From: Rhizomicrobium sp.
GTDB taxonomy: Bacteria; Pseudomonadota; Alphaproteobacteria; Micropepsales; Micropepsaceae
Assembly: GCA_037200985.1 (NCBI GenBank)
Contig: JBBCGJ010000001.1
Coordinates: forward strand, 2,828,756-2,892,755
DNA: 64,000 nucleotides
Direction: 5' to 3'
This document shows positions 8,235 to 19,449 of this stretch, one piece after another (the stretch's first letter is position 1; each line of letters starts with the position of its first letter). The notes under the pieces are model-generated. The model was not told where the DNA came from and ran no database searches. It saw only the letters and a program-made list of their open reading frames with translations. Made by a program: the position numbers and the translations under genes.

Positions 8235-9548
8235 ATGAACGGCGCATCCCCGCCTCAATTGCCCCCGACCGGGACGATCCGGCAGCCGGCCGTGCTTCTG
8301 GCCGTGCGCCGCCACACCCTGGCGGCCCTGGGCCCTTTTGCCATAGCGGGCGCGCATGTCCTGGCGTCGATCCTGTTCCTCAAGACGACGGCGCCGGCCG
8401 AATTCGGCCTCTTCGCCTTCGTCCTGGTGGCTGTCCCATTCTGGCTCGGGCTCTCGGTCGCGCTCCTCGGCGCGCCGCTCGCCACCACGCGCCCGCAGGG
8501 CGCGGACGCGTGGCGCGAATTGCCGACGCTGCTGAAGGCCAATCTCGTCTTCTCCCTGACCGCGACCGTCGCGGTGGCGACCCTGACGGCGGCAAGCGGC
8601 GCCGGCTGGGCAGGCGCGGCCTTGTTCGGACTCTATGGCGGCGTGATGTGCCTGCGCTGGTTCGCGCGCTGGCTGGCCTATGCCGACCACCGCCCGGTGC
8701 GCGCCATCCTGTCGGACATCGCCTATGGCCTGCTGCTGGTGGCCGGCCTGGCGATCCTCATGGCCGTGCACGGCCTCGGCATCGCGAGCGCGGCGGGCGT
8801 GCTCTGCTTCAGCGCCGCCGGAGGCCTCGCGGTCTTCGGCCGCGACTTCCTGATGATGCAATGGAGTGCCCTGCGCGGCGGCTCGCTTGGCGCCTATGCA
8901 CCGATCTGGCGCGACCTGACGCAATGGGCGCTGCTCGGCGTCGTGACCTCCGAACTGTCGCTCAACGCGCACGCCTATCTCGTGACCTTCTTCGCCGGCC
9001 CCAAGGCCTTCGCGCTGATCGCGGCGGGCTCGCTGTTCATGCGGCCGGTATCGCTCTGCCTGACCGCCCTGCCCGACCGCGAGCGCCCGCTGATGGTCCG
9101 TACCCTGATGAACGGCGACCGCGAAGGGACCGAGCGCTGCGTGCGCGAATTCCGCGCCGCCGCCGCCGCGATCTGGGTCCTGACGCTTGCCCTGTCGGCG
9201 GCGGCGCTCGCCTGGTTCCCGCACGCGATCCTGAAGGCGGATTACGGCTTGCGCGACGTCCTCGCCGTCGTCCTGCTATGGGCCGCGATCATGGCGGTGC
9301 GCACCTGGCGCACGCCCGAAGCGGTGCTGCTGCAGGCCGCCCGTGAATTCCGCCCGCTCGCCGGCGCCAGCGTGATCTCGAGCGTCGTGGCGCTCGGCAC
9401 GACGGCTGCGCTGCTCCTCCTCTTCGGACCGGTGGCGTCGCTCCTGGGCGTCCTGATCGGCGATCTGGTCCTGACCGAACGCGTCTTCGCGCTGACGCGG
9501 CGCTGGAAACGCGACCGCGGCTGGCGTCTCGCCATCGCACGCATCTAG
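8235..9548 (+). CDS. Polytopic membrane protein, probably a flippase of the MOP/polysaccharide-export superfamily
   Basis: The 437 residues contain roughly twelve hydrophobic segments separated by short basic loops, e.g. ALGPFAIAGAHVLASILFL near the start and TTAALLLLFGPVASLLGVLIG near the end. An early TM pair with APAEFGLFAFVL resembles the AxEFGxfa... start of oligosaccharide/lipopolysaccharide flippases. Such proteins move lipid-linked sugars or small metabolites across the inner membrane. The start ATG 8235 has only a weak ribosome-binding site. It is convergent with the synthetase at 9814. A role in exporting that product is possible by neighbourhood only. No glycosyltransferase genes are nearby, so a polysaccharide cluster is not supported. 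Confidence 0.6.
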   Translation: MNGASPPQLPPTGTIRQPAVLLAVRRHTLAALGPFAIAGAHVLASILFLKTTAPAEFGLFAFVLVAVPFWLGLSVALLGAPLATTRPQGADAWRELPTLLKANLVFSLTATVAVATLTAASGAGWAGAALFGLYGGVMCLRWFARWLAYADHRPVRAILSDIAYGLLLVAGLAILMAVHGLGIASAAGVLCFSAAGGLAVFGRDFLMMQWSALRGGSLGAYAPIWRDLTQWALLGVVTSELSLNAHAYLVTFFAGPKAFALIAAGSLFMRPVSLCLTALPDRERPLMVRTLMNGDREGTERCVREFRAAAAAIWVLTLALSAAALAWFPHAILKADYGLRDVLAVVLLWAAIMAVRTWRTPEAVLLQAAREFRPLAGASVISSVVALGTTAALLLLFGPVASLLGVLIGDLVLTERVFALTRRWKRDRGWRLAIARI

Positions 9549-9813
9549 CGCCTCGGAAAATAATTTTCACGGCAAGAAAATATCGTTCGCCGCATCGCAC
9601 CCGAAAACTTATCCCCGCGGCACTTCAAAAATCTCGGCGTTCTCCGCGGCCATGCGCGACTCGATCGTCGGACAACCGCGACAAAACCGATGCCGAACGA
9701 AATTTTCCGGTGCCTCTTGAACCGAGTCGGTCTACGCACCAAATCAGCCACATCCCCACAAGTCCGAGCTGACCCAAACGGCGCCGCCGCGCCATGGAAC
9801 GACCGCGAATGAT

Positions 9814-12450
<2,637 letters not shown>

Positions 12451-12629
12451 GATGTTTTCGCGTCCGTTTGCGGACCGAATCTAGCCGCGCCGGGAAAAAC
12501 AAATCCTGAATCCGGACGCCAAGTCCCGAAACGGCACAGGCACGATCCCTGCAGAGATGTCGCATGCAGGTTTCAGTCCCGGTTGTCTGGCGCGATCTTC
12601 GTGCCGATCCGGTGCAACAGGAGAACGAG

Positions 12630-13073
12630 ATGCTCCACGTTGATACAGCCAAGCTTCTTCCCGCCAATGACAGCGAACCCGCGCCGCTGCCCCGTCTCAC
12701 TCCGGCCGAGCAGCCCTTCCCCAAGCTGATCGGGCTCGAGATCACCGAGGCGACGCCCAAGCGCGTCCGCGCCACCCTCGCCGCCCGCAACGAGCTGTGC
12801 CGCTCCGGCGGCACGCTCCACGGCGGCGCCCTGATGTCGCTCGCCGACATCGTCGCCTCCTGCGGCGCCTTCCTCAATCTGCCAGAAGGCGCGGCCACCA
12901 CGACGATCGAGAGCAAGACGAACTTCATCGGCGCGGCCAAGGCCGGCGAGCCGGTGTTCGCGGAAAGCGTCGCGCTGCATGTCGGCCGGCGCAGCTCGGT
13001 CTGGCAGACCACCATCACCCGCGCCGACGGCAAGCTGGTCGCGATGGTGATCCAGACCCAGATGGTGATCTGA
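12630..13073 (+). CDS. Hotdog-fold thioesterase, PaaI/DUF4442-like
   Basis: I choose ATG 12630 because AGGAG at 12619-12623 precedes it by six bases. An in-frame ATG at 12564 lacks such a site and adds an atypical leader. The product is 147 residues, normal for the family. The hotdog signature LCRSGGTLHGGALMSLAD carries the G-HGG turn and the catalytic-region Asp, followed by TTIESKTNFIGAA and a final strand KLVAMVIQTQMVI. Such enzymes hydrolyse acyl- or aryl-CoA thioesters in the cytoplasm. It is divergent from the A-PCP-TE gene (about 180 bp between starts), so a housekeeping or editing role linked to that enzyme is possible but unproven. Confidence 0.85.
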   Translation: MLHVDTAKLLPANDSEPAPLPRLTPAEQPFPKLIGLEITEATPKRVRATLAARNELCRSGGTLHGGALMSLADIVASCGAFLNLPEGAATTTIESKTNFIGAAKAGEPVFAESVALHVGRRSSVWQTTITRADGKLVAMVIQTQMVI

Positions 13074-13076
13074 AAT

Positions 13077-13228
13077 CTACCCTCCCCTTGAGGGAGGGTC
13101 GAAAAATCGAAGCGGCGCGTAGCGACAGTGTACGCGCGAGATATTTCGGGGAGGGGGCCGGCGCCGCGGCTAGACCCCTCCCCGAAATTTGCTGCGCAAA
13201 TTTCGACCCTCCCTCAAGGGGAGGGTAG
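13077..13228. repeat. Nested perfect inverted-repeat element (REPIN/MITE-like)
   Basis: A 28-bp sequence at 13077-13104 is repeated as a perfect reverse complement at 13201-13228. Each arm is itself nearly palindromic (CCCTCCCCTTGAGGGAGGG). Inside lies a second perfect pair, TTTCGGGGAGGGG (13144-13156) and CCCCTCCCCGAAA (13175-13187). The 152-bp unit begins four bases after a stop codon and ends about 50 bp before the next gene. It has no coding potential. The layout is that of paired REP sequences (REPIN) or a small non-autonomous element, and the transcript would fold into a long hairpin. Confidence 0.8.
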
Positions 13229-13279
13229 GAAACCGCGCAACCTCGCCCTACGCTCGCCCAGCACGATCCGAGGCGCCCC

Positions 13280-14800
13280 ATGTCATCCCTCCAGGCCGAT
13301 CCCTATGCCCGCGCGGCGGCGAAGTTCGCGCTGTCCTGCAAGCTCGCCAGCATCGAGGCGCTGATCGACTGGGACGCGCAGACCAACATGCCCAAGGGCG
13401 GGAGCTGGGCCCGCGGCGAACAGCGCGGCGCCTTGGCCGAGATCACCACCGACCTGACCGGCTCGCCCGAGATCGGCGCCCTGCTCGACGAAGCGCAAGG
13501 CTACGCCGATGCACTCGACGACGCCGACCGCGCCAATCTCGCCGAGATGCGCCGGCTCTTCGTGCATCGCGCCGCGGTGCCCAAGGACCTCGTCGTCGAG
13601 CGCGCGCGCGTGAGCCAGGCGCTGCAGGCGGCGTGGCTGGAAGCCAAGGCGACCGGCGATTTCTCCTTGTTCGCGCCGGGATTCAAGAAACTGATGGCGA
13701 TCCACAAGGAGGTGGCGGCCGCCAAGGGCGCGGCGCTGGGTCTTGCCCCCTATGACGCGATGATGGACGAGATGGACCCGGGCCTGACCTCCGCCGTCAT
13801 CGATCCGATCTTCGACGATCTGGCGGCGAGCCTGCCCGGCATCCTCGCGGACGTCCGCGAACGTCAGAAATCATGGCCCGACGTGTTGGAATTCCACGGC
13901 GATTTTTCCGTCGCGAGACAGAAGGCGCTGTCGCAGCGCCTCGCCGCGGTCGTCGGCCATTCGCCGGAGAACAGCCGGATCGACGAGGCGCCGCATCCCT
14001 TCTCGATGCCGCATTCGCCCGGCGATGTGCGGTTCACCACACGTTTCAGCGAAGACAAGTTCCGCTATGCGGTGATGGCGACGATGCACGAGGCCGGCCA
14101 TTCGATGTACGAGCTGAACCTGCCGCGCCGCCTCGCCTTCTCGCCCGTCGGCTTCGCGCGCGGCGCGTCGGCGCATGAGAGCCAGTCGCTGATGCTGGAG
14201 ATGATGGCGGGCCGATCCAGGGAGTTCCTGGCGTTCCTGGGTCCCCTGCTGCACGAATATCTGGGCGGCGATCCGGCTCCGTGGGCACCGCGCAACCTGC
14301 TCAACTTCGTCCGCCGCGTCGACGACGATTTCATCCGCGTCAACGCCGACGAGATTTCCTATCCGCTGCACGTGATCCTGCGCTACCGCCTCGAACGGGC
14401 GCTGCTGTCGGGCGATCTCGGCGTGGACGACATCCCCGGCGCCTGGAACGAGATGTTCGGCAAGCTGTTCGGCCGCATGCCGCCCGATCACGCCAAGGGC
14501 TGCCTGCAGGACATCCATTGGGCGGCGGCGCTGTTCGGCTATTTCCCGAACTACGCACTCGGCGAAGCCCTGGCGGCGCAATTGTTCGAGACCGCCTGCT
14601 CCGAGGATTTGCAGATACTACCCGCGCTCGGTCGCGGCGACTTCAAGCCCTATTTCGCCTGGGTGCGGCCGCGCATCCACGAACAGGCGAGCCTGAAAAG
14701 CTTCGACGACCTCGTCGTGGCGGCGACCGGAGCGAAACTGTCCGGCGAAGCCCTCAAGCGCCATCTGCGCCGGCGCTATCTGGAAGAGACGCTGGACTGA
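13280..14800 (+). CDS. Metallocarboxypeptidase of family M32 (carboxypeptidase Taq type)
   Basis: The 506 residues match the family length. The zinc site is HEAGHSMYE (HExxH) with a downstream Glu in SAHESQSL. Other family phrases are IDWDAQTNMPKGG near the start, DPGLTSAVIDPIF, and the C-terminal block LQDIHWAAALFGYFPNYALG. It removes C-terminal amino acids from peptides in the cytoplasm. The gene follows the inverted-repeat element and is convergent with the TonB receptor gene, with only seven bases between their stops. It appears to be a single-gene unit. Confidence 0.95.
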   Translation: MSSLQADPYARAAAKFALSCKLASIEALIDWDAQTNMPKGGSWARGEQRGALAEITTDLTGSPEIGALLDEAQGYADALDDADRANLAEMRRLFVHRAAVPKDLVVERARVSQALQAAWLEAKATGDFSLFAPGFKKLMAIHKEVAAAKGAALGLAPYDAMMDEMDPGLTSAVIDPIFDDLAASLPGILADVRERQKSWPDVLEFHGDFSVARQKALSQRLAAVVGHSPENSRIDEAPHPFSMPHSPGDVRFTTRFSEDKFRYAVMATMHEAGHSMYELNLPRRLAFSPVGFARGASAHESQSLMLEMMAGRSREFLAFLGPLLHEYLGGDPAPWAPRNLLNFVRRVDDDFIRVNADEISYPLHVILRYRLERALLSGDLGVDDIPGAWNEMFGKLFGRMPPDHAKGCLQDIHWAAALFGYFPNYALGEALAAQLFETACSEDLQILPALGRGDFKPYFAWVRPRIHEQASLKSFDDLVVAATGAKLSGEALKRHLRRRYLEETLD

Positions 14801-14807
14801 TCGCGGC

Positions 14808-17225
14808 TCAGAACTTCTGGCTGAATCTGAGCCCGATCTGCCGCGGCGTGTTCGTCGCGACATAGGGCTCGGCGCCGCAGATCTGCACGGTGCACTCGGC
14901 GTAGCGGTAGAGATCGTCGCGCTGGTCGAAGGCATTCAGGACCGACAGCTCGAGCGCCCATTTGTCGGTGTCGACGCCCACCGTGAAGTCGACATTGGTG
15001 AAGGCCCGCTGGCGGCCGAGCGCGGCGCGGATCGGCACGTCGACCCCGGTGACGGGATTGGGCGCCATGACGCGCAGGTCCGGCCAGCTCGCCCCCTGGT
15101 AGATCACGCTGGTCTGGACATGGCCGAGGAAGTCGTCGACCAGCGGGAATTCGTAGCGCGCTGTCCAGTTGGTCTTGAACTTCGGCGTCGGTAGCGGCGT
15201 GCCGGCCGGTGCATCCGCGGTGCCCGGGCAGATCGTGACGCCCACGGGGCCGCAATAGTCCTTGGTCAGGTGCGAGTCGTTGTAGGCGCCCGAGCCGCTG
15301 ATGGTGAGGCCCGTCACCGGCATCCAGGTCACGTCGCTTTCGATGCCGTAAATCTTGGCCTGGCCGGCATTGTGGATCTCGGTGAAGGAGTTGAGGCCCA
15401 GGAAGGAGAACTGGAAATGGTTCCAATTCTCGATATAGGCGGCGCCGTTGAAGATGAGGGTGTGGTCGAGCCAGGCGGTCTTCCAGCCGATCTCGTAATT
15501 CGTGAGGCGGTCCGGCTGATAGGGCGGGATGGTGCCGCGGCGGTTGACGCCGCCCGGACGGAATCCGGTCGACCAGGTCGCGTAGACGAGGCTGTCGTCG
15601 TCAATCTTGTAGTTCATGTTGAACTTATGCGTGAAGCCGGACTCGTAGACGCTCTTGTCGAGATTGGTGCAGGGGCCGTTGTCGACGCTGGTGGGCGCGA
15701 AGCACTGCGACACGCCGGTATGCGAACTATAGGCGTCGGAGAAGCCGAAAAAGCCCTTCAGCGAATTGGCGGCATAGAAGACGCGCCCGCCGAGCGTGAG
15801 CGTGACCTTCTTGGTCAGGTCGTAGCTGACCTCGCCGAACGCGGCATAGTCGTTGTCGTAGCGCTGCTGGTCGGTCAGCCACAGCGTGCCCGGCCAGTTG
15901 GGCACCGAAAGCTGGCCGACGCCCGGATCGGCGTTCGTGTCGGACAGATTGGCGATCTGGTAGTTTTGCAGGATGTAATGGCCCTGCCGCTCGAAGAACA
16001 GCCCGCCGACGAACCGCAGTGGCTCGTCCGCCGGCGTCGAGACGCGCAGCTCCTGGCTGATCTTCGTGAAATGATCCTTCTCGAAGATGTACTGCCGGGG
16101 ATCGATGAAATTGCCGTGATTGTCGTAGATGTAGGCGCCGTAGCCGTACAGGTTGTCGTAGAAGAACGAATAGTCGGTGTAGTCCGACGCGGCGTTGATC
16201 TGACGATCCATGTAGCCGCCGGAATAGTTGATATCGAGATTGGCGATCTTGCCGTGGATTGCCAGCCCCGCCTGCACCCAGGTGTCGTGCGCGTATTCCG
16301 GGAAGAAATGCTGCACCTTCAGATCGCCGACGCTGGGATCGTAGGCGAAGATGCCGCTGGTCTGGGTGTGCTGCGCCACGACGGTGGGCGTGATCGTCCA
16401 ATTGTCGTCGAGATCGAATTCCAGCGCGGCGCGGCCGCCGAACGTGTCGACGCTGTTGAAATTGTTCTTGGCGATGGCGGCGTTGCTCACCGTGACGCCC
16501 GATGTCGGGAAGAAGCGGGTGCCGGGCACGTTGTCGATGAAACCGGAGTCGTGCTCGGAATAGCCGACCAGTCGGATGGCGAGATCGTCGGCCAGCGGAA
16601 TATTGACGAAGCCCTCGCCGCCATAGCCGATGCTGCCATGGTCCACCGTGTTCACGCTGACGTCATAGGCGGCGGAGAAGGCGCTCGGATCGGGCCGGTT
16701 GGTGATGATGCGGATCGTGCCGGCTTCCGAGCTCGCGCCATAGAGCGTGCCTTGCGGGCCCGACAGCGATTCGACGCGCGCGATGTCGTAGACATGCACG
16801 TCGAGCGCGCCGCCGATCGTGGTGATCGGCTGCTCGTCGAGATAGATGCCGACGGTGGGAAGAGAGCCGGAATGGTTGCCGTCATTGCCGCTCGACACGC
16901 CGCGCATCGAGACATTGGCGAAGCCCGGCCCGCCATTGCCGGCGCCGGCGCCGCCCACCGTATAGGTCACGCTCGGCAGGAACTTCACATAGTCGGCGAA
17001 GTTCGTCACATGCAGCTGCTCGAGCTTCTCGGTCGGCAAGGCCTGGATGCTGAGCGGCGCGCGCTGGATGTCCTCGGAGCGCTTTTCGGCGGTGACCACC
17101 ACCGTCTCGATGCCGGCCGGCCTGTCGGCATCGGCGGCGAACGCGGGCCCCGTCAACATCGTGGAGGTCAGCAGCACCTGCCAAAGCGCCGGCCGCACGC
17201 GGCCGCCCGTCGAAATCCCCCACAT
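14808..17225 (-). CDS. TonB-dependent outer-membrane receptor
   Basis: The start ATG 17225 follows GGGGGAC at suitable distance and gives an 805-residue protein with a signal peptide ending at AFA-A (about residue 31). An in-frame start further upstream at 17282 would bury that signal. The plug domain carries ETVVVTAEKRSEDIQRAPLS (TonB box region) and RVESLSGPQGTLYGASSEAG. The barrel ends in GLRFSQKF, with a terminal Phe as needed for outer-membrane assembly. This is the large CirA/FyuA-like subclass common in Sphingomonadales and Caulobacterales, whose substrates include glycans, terpenoids and siderophores; the substrate cannot be told here. It lies after the TPR-sulfotransferase gene on the same strand, 150 bp apart. 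Confidence 0.93.
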   Translation of the reverse strand: MWGISTGGRVRPALWQVLLTSTMLTGPAFAADADRPAGIETVVVTAEKRSEDIQRAPLSIQALPTEKLEQLHVTNFADYVKFLPSVTYTVGGAGAGNGGPGFANVSMRGVSSGNDGNHSGSLPTVGIYLDEQPITTIGGALDVHVYDIARVESLSGPQGTLYGASSEAGTIRIITNRPDPSAFSAAYDVSVNTVDHGSIGYGGEGFVNIPLADDLAIRLVGYSEHDSGFIDNVPGTRFFPTSGVTVSNAAIAKNNFNSVDTFGGRAALEFDLDDNWTITPTVVAQHTQTSGIFAYDPSVGDLKVQHFFPEYAHDTWVQAGLAIHGKIANLDINYSGGYMDRQINAASDYTDYSFFYDNLYGYGAYIYDNHGNFIDPRQYIFEKDHFTKISQELRVSTPADEPLRFVGGLFFERQGHYILQNYQIANLSDTNADPGVGQLSVPNWPGTLWLTDQQRYDNDYAAFGEVSYDLTKKVTLTLGGRVFYAANSLKGFFGFSDAYSSHTGVSQCFAPTSVDNGPCTNLDKSVYESGFTHKFNMNYKIDDDSLVYATWSTGFRPGGVNRRGTIPPYQPDRLTNYEIGWKTAWLDHTLIFNGAAYIENWNHFQFSFLGLNSFTEIHNAGQAKIYGIESDVTWMPVTGLTISGSGAYNDSHLTKDYCGPVGVTICPGTADAPAGTPLPTPKFKTNWTARYEFPLVDDFLGHVQTSVIYQGASWPDLRVMAPNPVTGVDVPIRAALGRQRAFTNVDFTVGVDTDKWALELSVLNAFDQRDDLYRYAECTVQICGAEPYVATNTPRQIGLRFSQKF

Positions 17226-17375
17226 GCCAAGTCCCCCGGAAAAGTGGCCGCCGCCCACGTACGCAAATTCACGGTCTCGCAAGTGTCACAAGTTGAAACC
17301 CCGGCAAAAGGGGCCGTCAATGCCGCGCAGGCGGTGGGACTGCGGAAAAATGCTGCACTGCGTTAAAAGAGGCAG

Positions 17376-19370
17376 CTAAGTGTAATCCTGCAACACTGGG
17401 CCCAGCGCGGCCTTGAGAGGCCGCAGCCAGGGATCGAAGTTTTGCCAGTGGTCGACGCCGTCGCGGAAGATCGGGCGGCGCACCTGTTCGGAACTCGCGG
17501 TGCGCACGGCGCGGTCGTTTCGATGGAATTGCAGGCAGCCTTCCTCGAAGGGCAGACCGCAATAGTCGAGCAGGCGGCGCACCTCGGCTTCCGGGTCGTC
17601 GACCATGCGTTCGTAGATCGCCCGATGGATACGGCCCGGCAAGGCGTCGTCCATGTGGCGCATAAGCTCGACATAGTCGGCATAGTAGCGGCCGAGTTCG
17701 GTGAGGTCGTAGCTGAACGCCTGGCCGCGCGCGAAATGCTGCTTAAAGGCCGAGAAGCAGCAGCCCAGCGGATGGCGCCGCGCGTCGACGATTTTGGCGT
17801 TGGGCAGGATCAGATGGATCAGTCCTGCGTGGGCGAAATTGTTCGGCATCTTGTCGATGAAGAACGGCCGGCCGAGCTTGCGCTGCACGCGGGTGCGTTC
17901 GAGATATTCGGCGCCGAGCTCGTGCAGGTCGTCACGCGAAAGGTTCGCGAGCATCTCGGGATAGTTGGACGCCTGGCTGCGCGCCTTGCGGCCGGAGAGG
18001 CGCCGCGCGATGGCGATGATGTCGGGCAGCTCCATCGTGCCTTCGACTTGGCTGTGCGTCGCCAGGATCTGTTCCAGCAGCGTCGACCCGGCGCGCGGCA
18101 GCCCGACGATGAAGATCGGATCGGGCGCCGGATGACCCCATCCGGCCCGCGCCGCAAAGAGATAGGGCGTGAAGACGAGCTTGGAACGGCGGACATGATC
18201 GGAGGTCTCGACCGCGTCATAGACGACGGTTTTTCGGCGCAGCGCATTGCCTTGGCGATACTGTTCGAACGCGTCTGCATAGCCGTGCGCGTCTTCCAGT
18301 GCCTTGCCCAGCGCGAAATGCAGGTGATAGCGGTCCTCGCCGTCGAGATCGGTCCGCGCCAGCCCGGCCCGCATCGCCTCGATATCGGACGCCGCGAAGG
18401 CGACGGTCTTGAGATTGGCGAGGCTCCACCATGCTTCGCCCAGGGCCGGCGCCAGCGACAGCGATTTGCGGTAGGCGGCGACGGAATCCGCCTGCCGGCC
18501 CACCGCCTTCAGCGCATGGCCATAGCTCATCCACGCCTTGGGCTGGTTGGGGAACGCCTTGAGCACGTCCTCGTAGCAGGCGATGGCCTTGGCGTATTCG
18601 CCGATCTGGCCATAGGCCGCGCCTTTCAAGGCGCGATAGGCGGGATTGCGTGCGTCTTCCCGCTGAAGGATTTCGATCTGCGCGATGGCGTCTTCGGATT
18701 TGTTCTGGCGATGAAGCACGATGGCGTAGTTGTGCCGCGCGGCCGCGAAGGTGGGCGCCAGTTCCAGGCAGCGCGCCAGCAGGATTTCCGCGTCGCCATA
18801 GCGTCCCAGCCGCGCGCCGATTTCCGCCAGCATGCGAAGCGCCGCGATGTTCGACGGGTCGGTCTTGAGAAACGTCCGCAACAGCCGCTCCGCGACCGCA
18901 AGCTTGTTGTCGCACAGCGCCAGGGCGGCTTCGATCAGCCTGGGATCTCGGGTCGCGAGACGAAGCTGCTGCGCCGTGGCATCGGCCGCCCGCGCGTCGT
19001 CGCCGATGAGCCCATATTGTTCGCCGAGCGCGGCCCAGGCGTCGCCGAAATCGGGATTGAGGCGGGTCGCCTTCCGCAGCGCGTCGATCGCGGCCTGCGT
19101 CTCGCCCTGCGCGGCGCGGGTGCGGCCGAGTTCGAACCAGACGGACGGCGCCCTCGGCTGCTCTCCGGCCAGGGCCTCCAGCGTGTCGCGCGACGCGGGC
19201 AGATCGCCCTGCCGCCGTTGCGCCGAACCGAGGCATAATCGCGCCTGCGGATGGCCGGGGACGGCATCGAGAATGGCGCGCGCCTGCGCCGCCGCCGCCG
19301 ACGGGTCGCTGTCGAGCAGCCGCGCGGCATGCGCGAGCGCCGTCTGCAGCGATGCGGTGGCCTGGCTCAT
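17376..19370 (-). CDS. TPR-repeat sulfotransferase family protein
   Basis: The 664-residue protein has an N-terminal array of tetratricopeptide repeats (about residues 10-330; e.g. AWAALGEQYGLIGDDARAAD and AWMSYGHALKAVGR). A C-terminal sulfotransferase domain starts at FIVGLPRAGSTLLEQIL, the 5'-phosphosulfate loop of PAPS-dependent enzymes, followed by FIDKMPNNF and DARRHPLGCC, which match the 3'-phosphate-binding region. Such fusions are frequent beside TonB receptors in alphaproteobacteria, and that is the arrangement here. The acceptor molecule is unknown. The start ATG 19370 is divergent from the alpha-mannosidase gene (79 bp gap), so the two may share a control region. Confidence 0.9.
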   Translation of the reverse strand: MSQATASLQTALAHAARLLDSDPSAAAAQARAILDAVPGHPQARLCLGSAQRRQGDLPASRDTLEALAGEQPRAPSVWFELGRTRAAQGETQAAIDALRKATRLNPDFGDAWAALGEQYGLIGDDARAADATAQQLRLATRDPRLIEAALALCDNKLAVAERLLRTFLKTDPSNIAALRMLAEIGARLGRYGDAEILLARCLELAPTFAAARHNYAIVLHRQNKSEDAIAQIEILQREDARNPAYRALKGAAYGQIGEYAKAIACYEDVLKAFPNQPKAWMSYGHALKAVGRQADSVAAYRKSLSLAPALGEAWWSLANLKTVAFAASDIEAMRAGLARTDLDGEDRYHLHFALGKALEDAHGYADAFEQYRQGNALRRKTVVYDAVETSDHVRRSKLVFTPYLFAARAGWGHPAPDPIFIVGLPRAGSTLLEQILATHSQVEGTMELPDIIAIARRLSGRKARSQASNYPEMLANLSRDDLHELGAEYLERTRVQRKLGRPFFIDKMPNNFAHAGLIHLILPNAKIVDARRHPLGCCFSAFKQHFARGQAFSYDLTELGRYYADYVELMRHMDDALPGRIHRAIYERMVDDPEAEVRRLLDYCGLPFEEGCLQFHRNDRAVRTASSEQVRRPIFRDGVDHWQNFDPWLRPLKAALGPVLQDYT

Positions 19371-19449
19371 GCCGCCCGATCAGAGGGACAGGCGCACGAA
19401 CCTGTCAACCGCGTGCGCAAACCGCGGGAATTGCCGTAAAGTGACCGCC

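Noticed and set aside
18832..19449. Upstream extension of the alpha-mannosidase frame
   Set aside because: It runs antisense through the TPR-sulfotransferase and has no GH38 similarity; ATG 19450 gives the family length.
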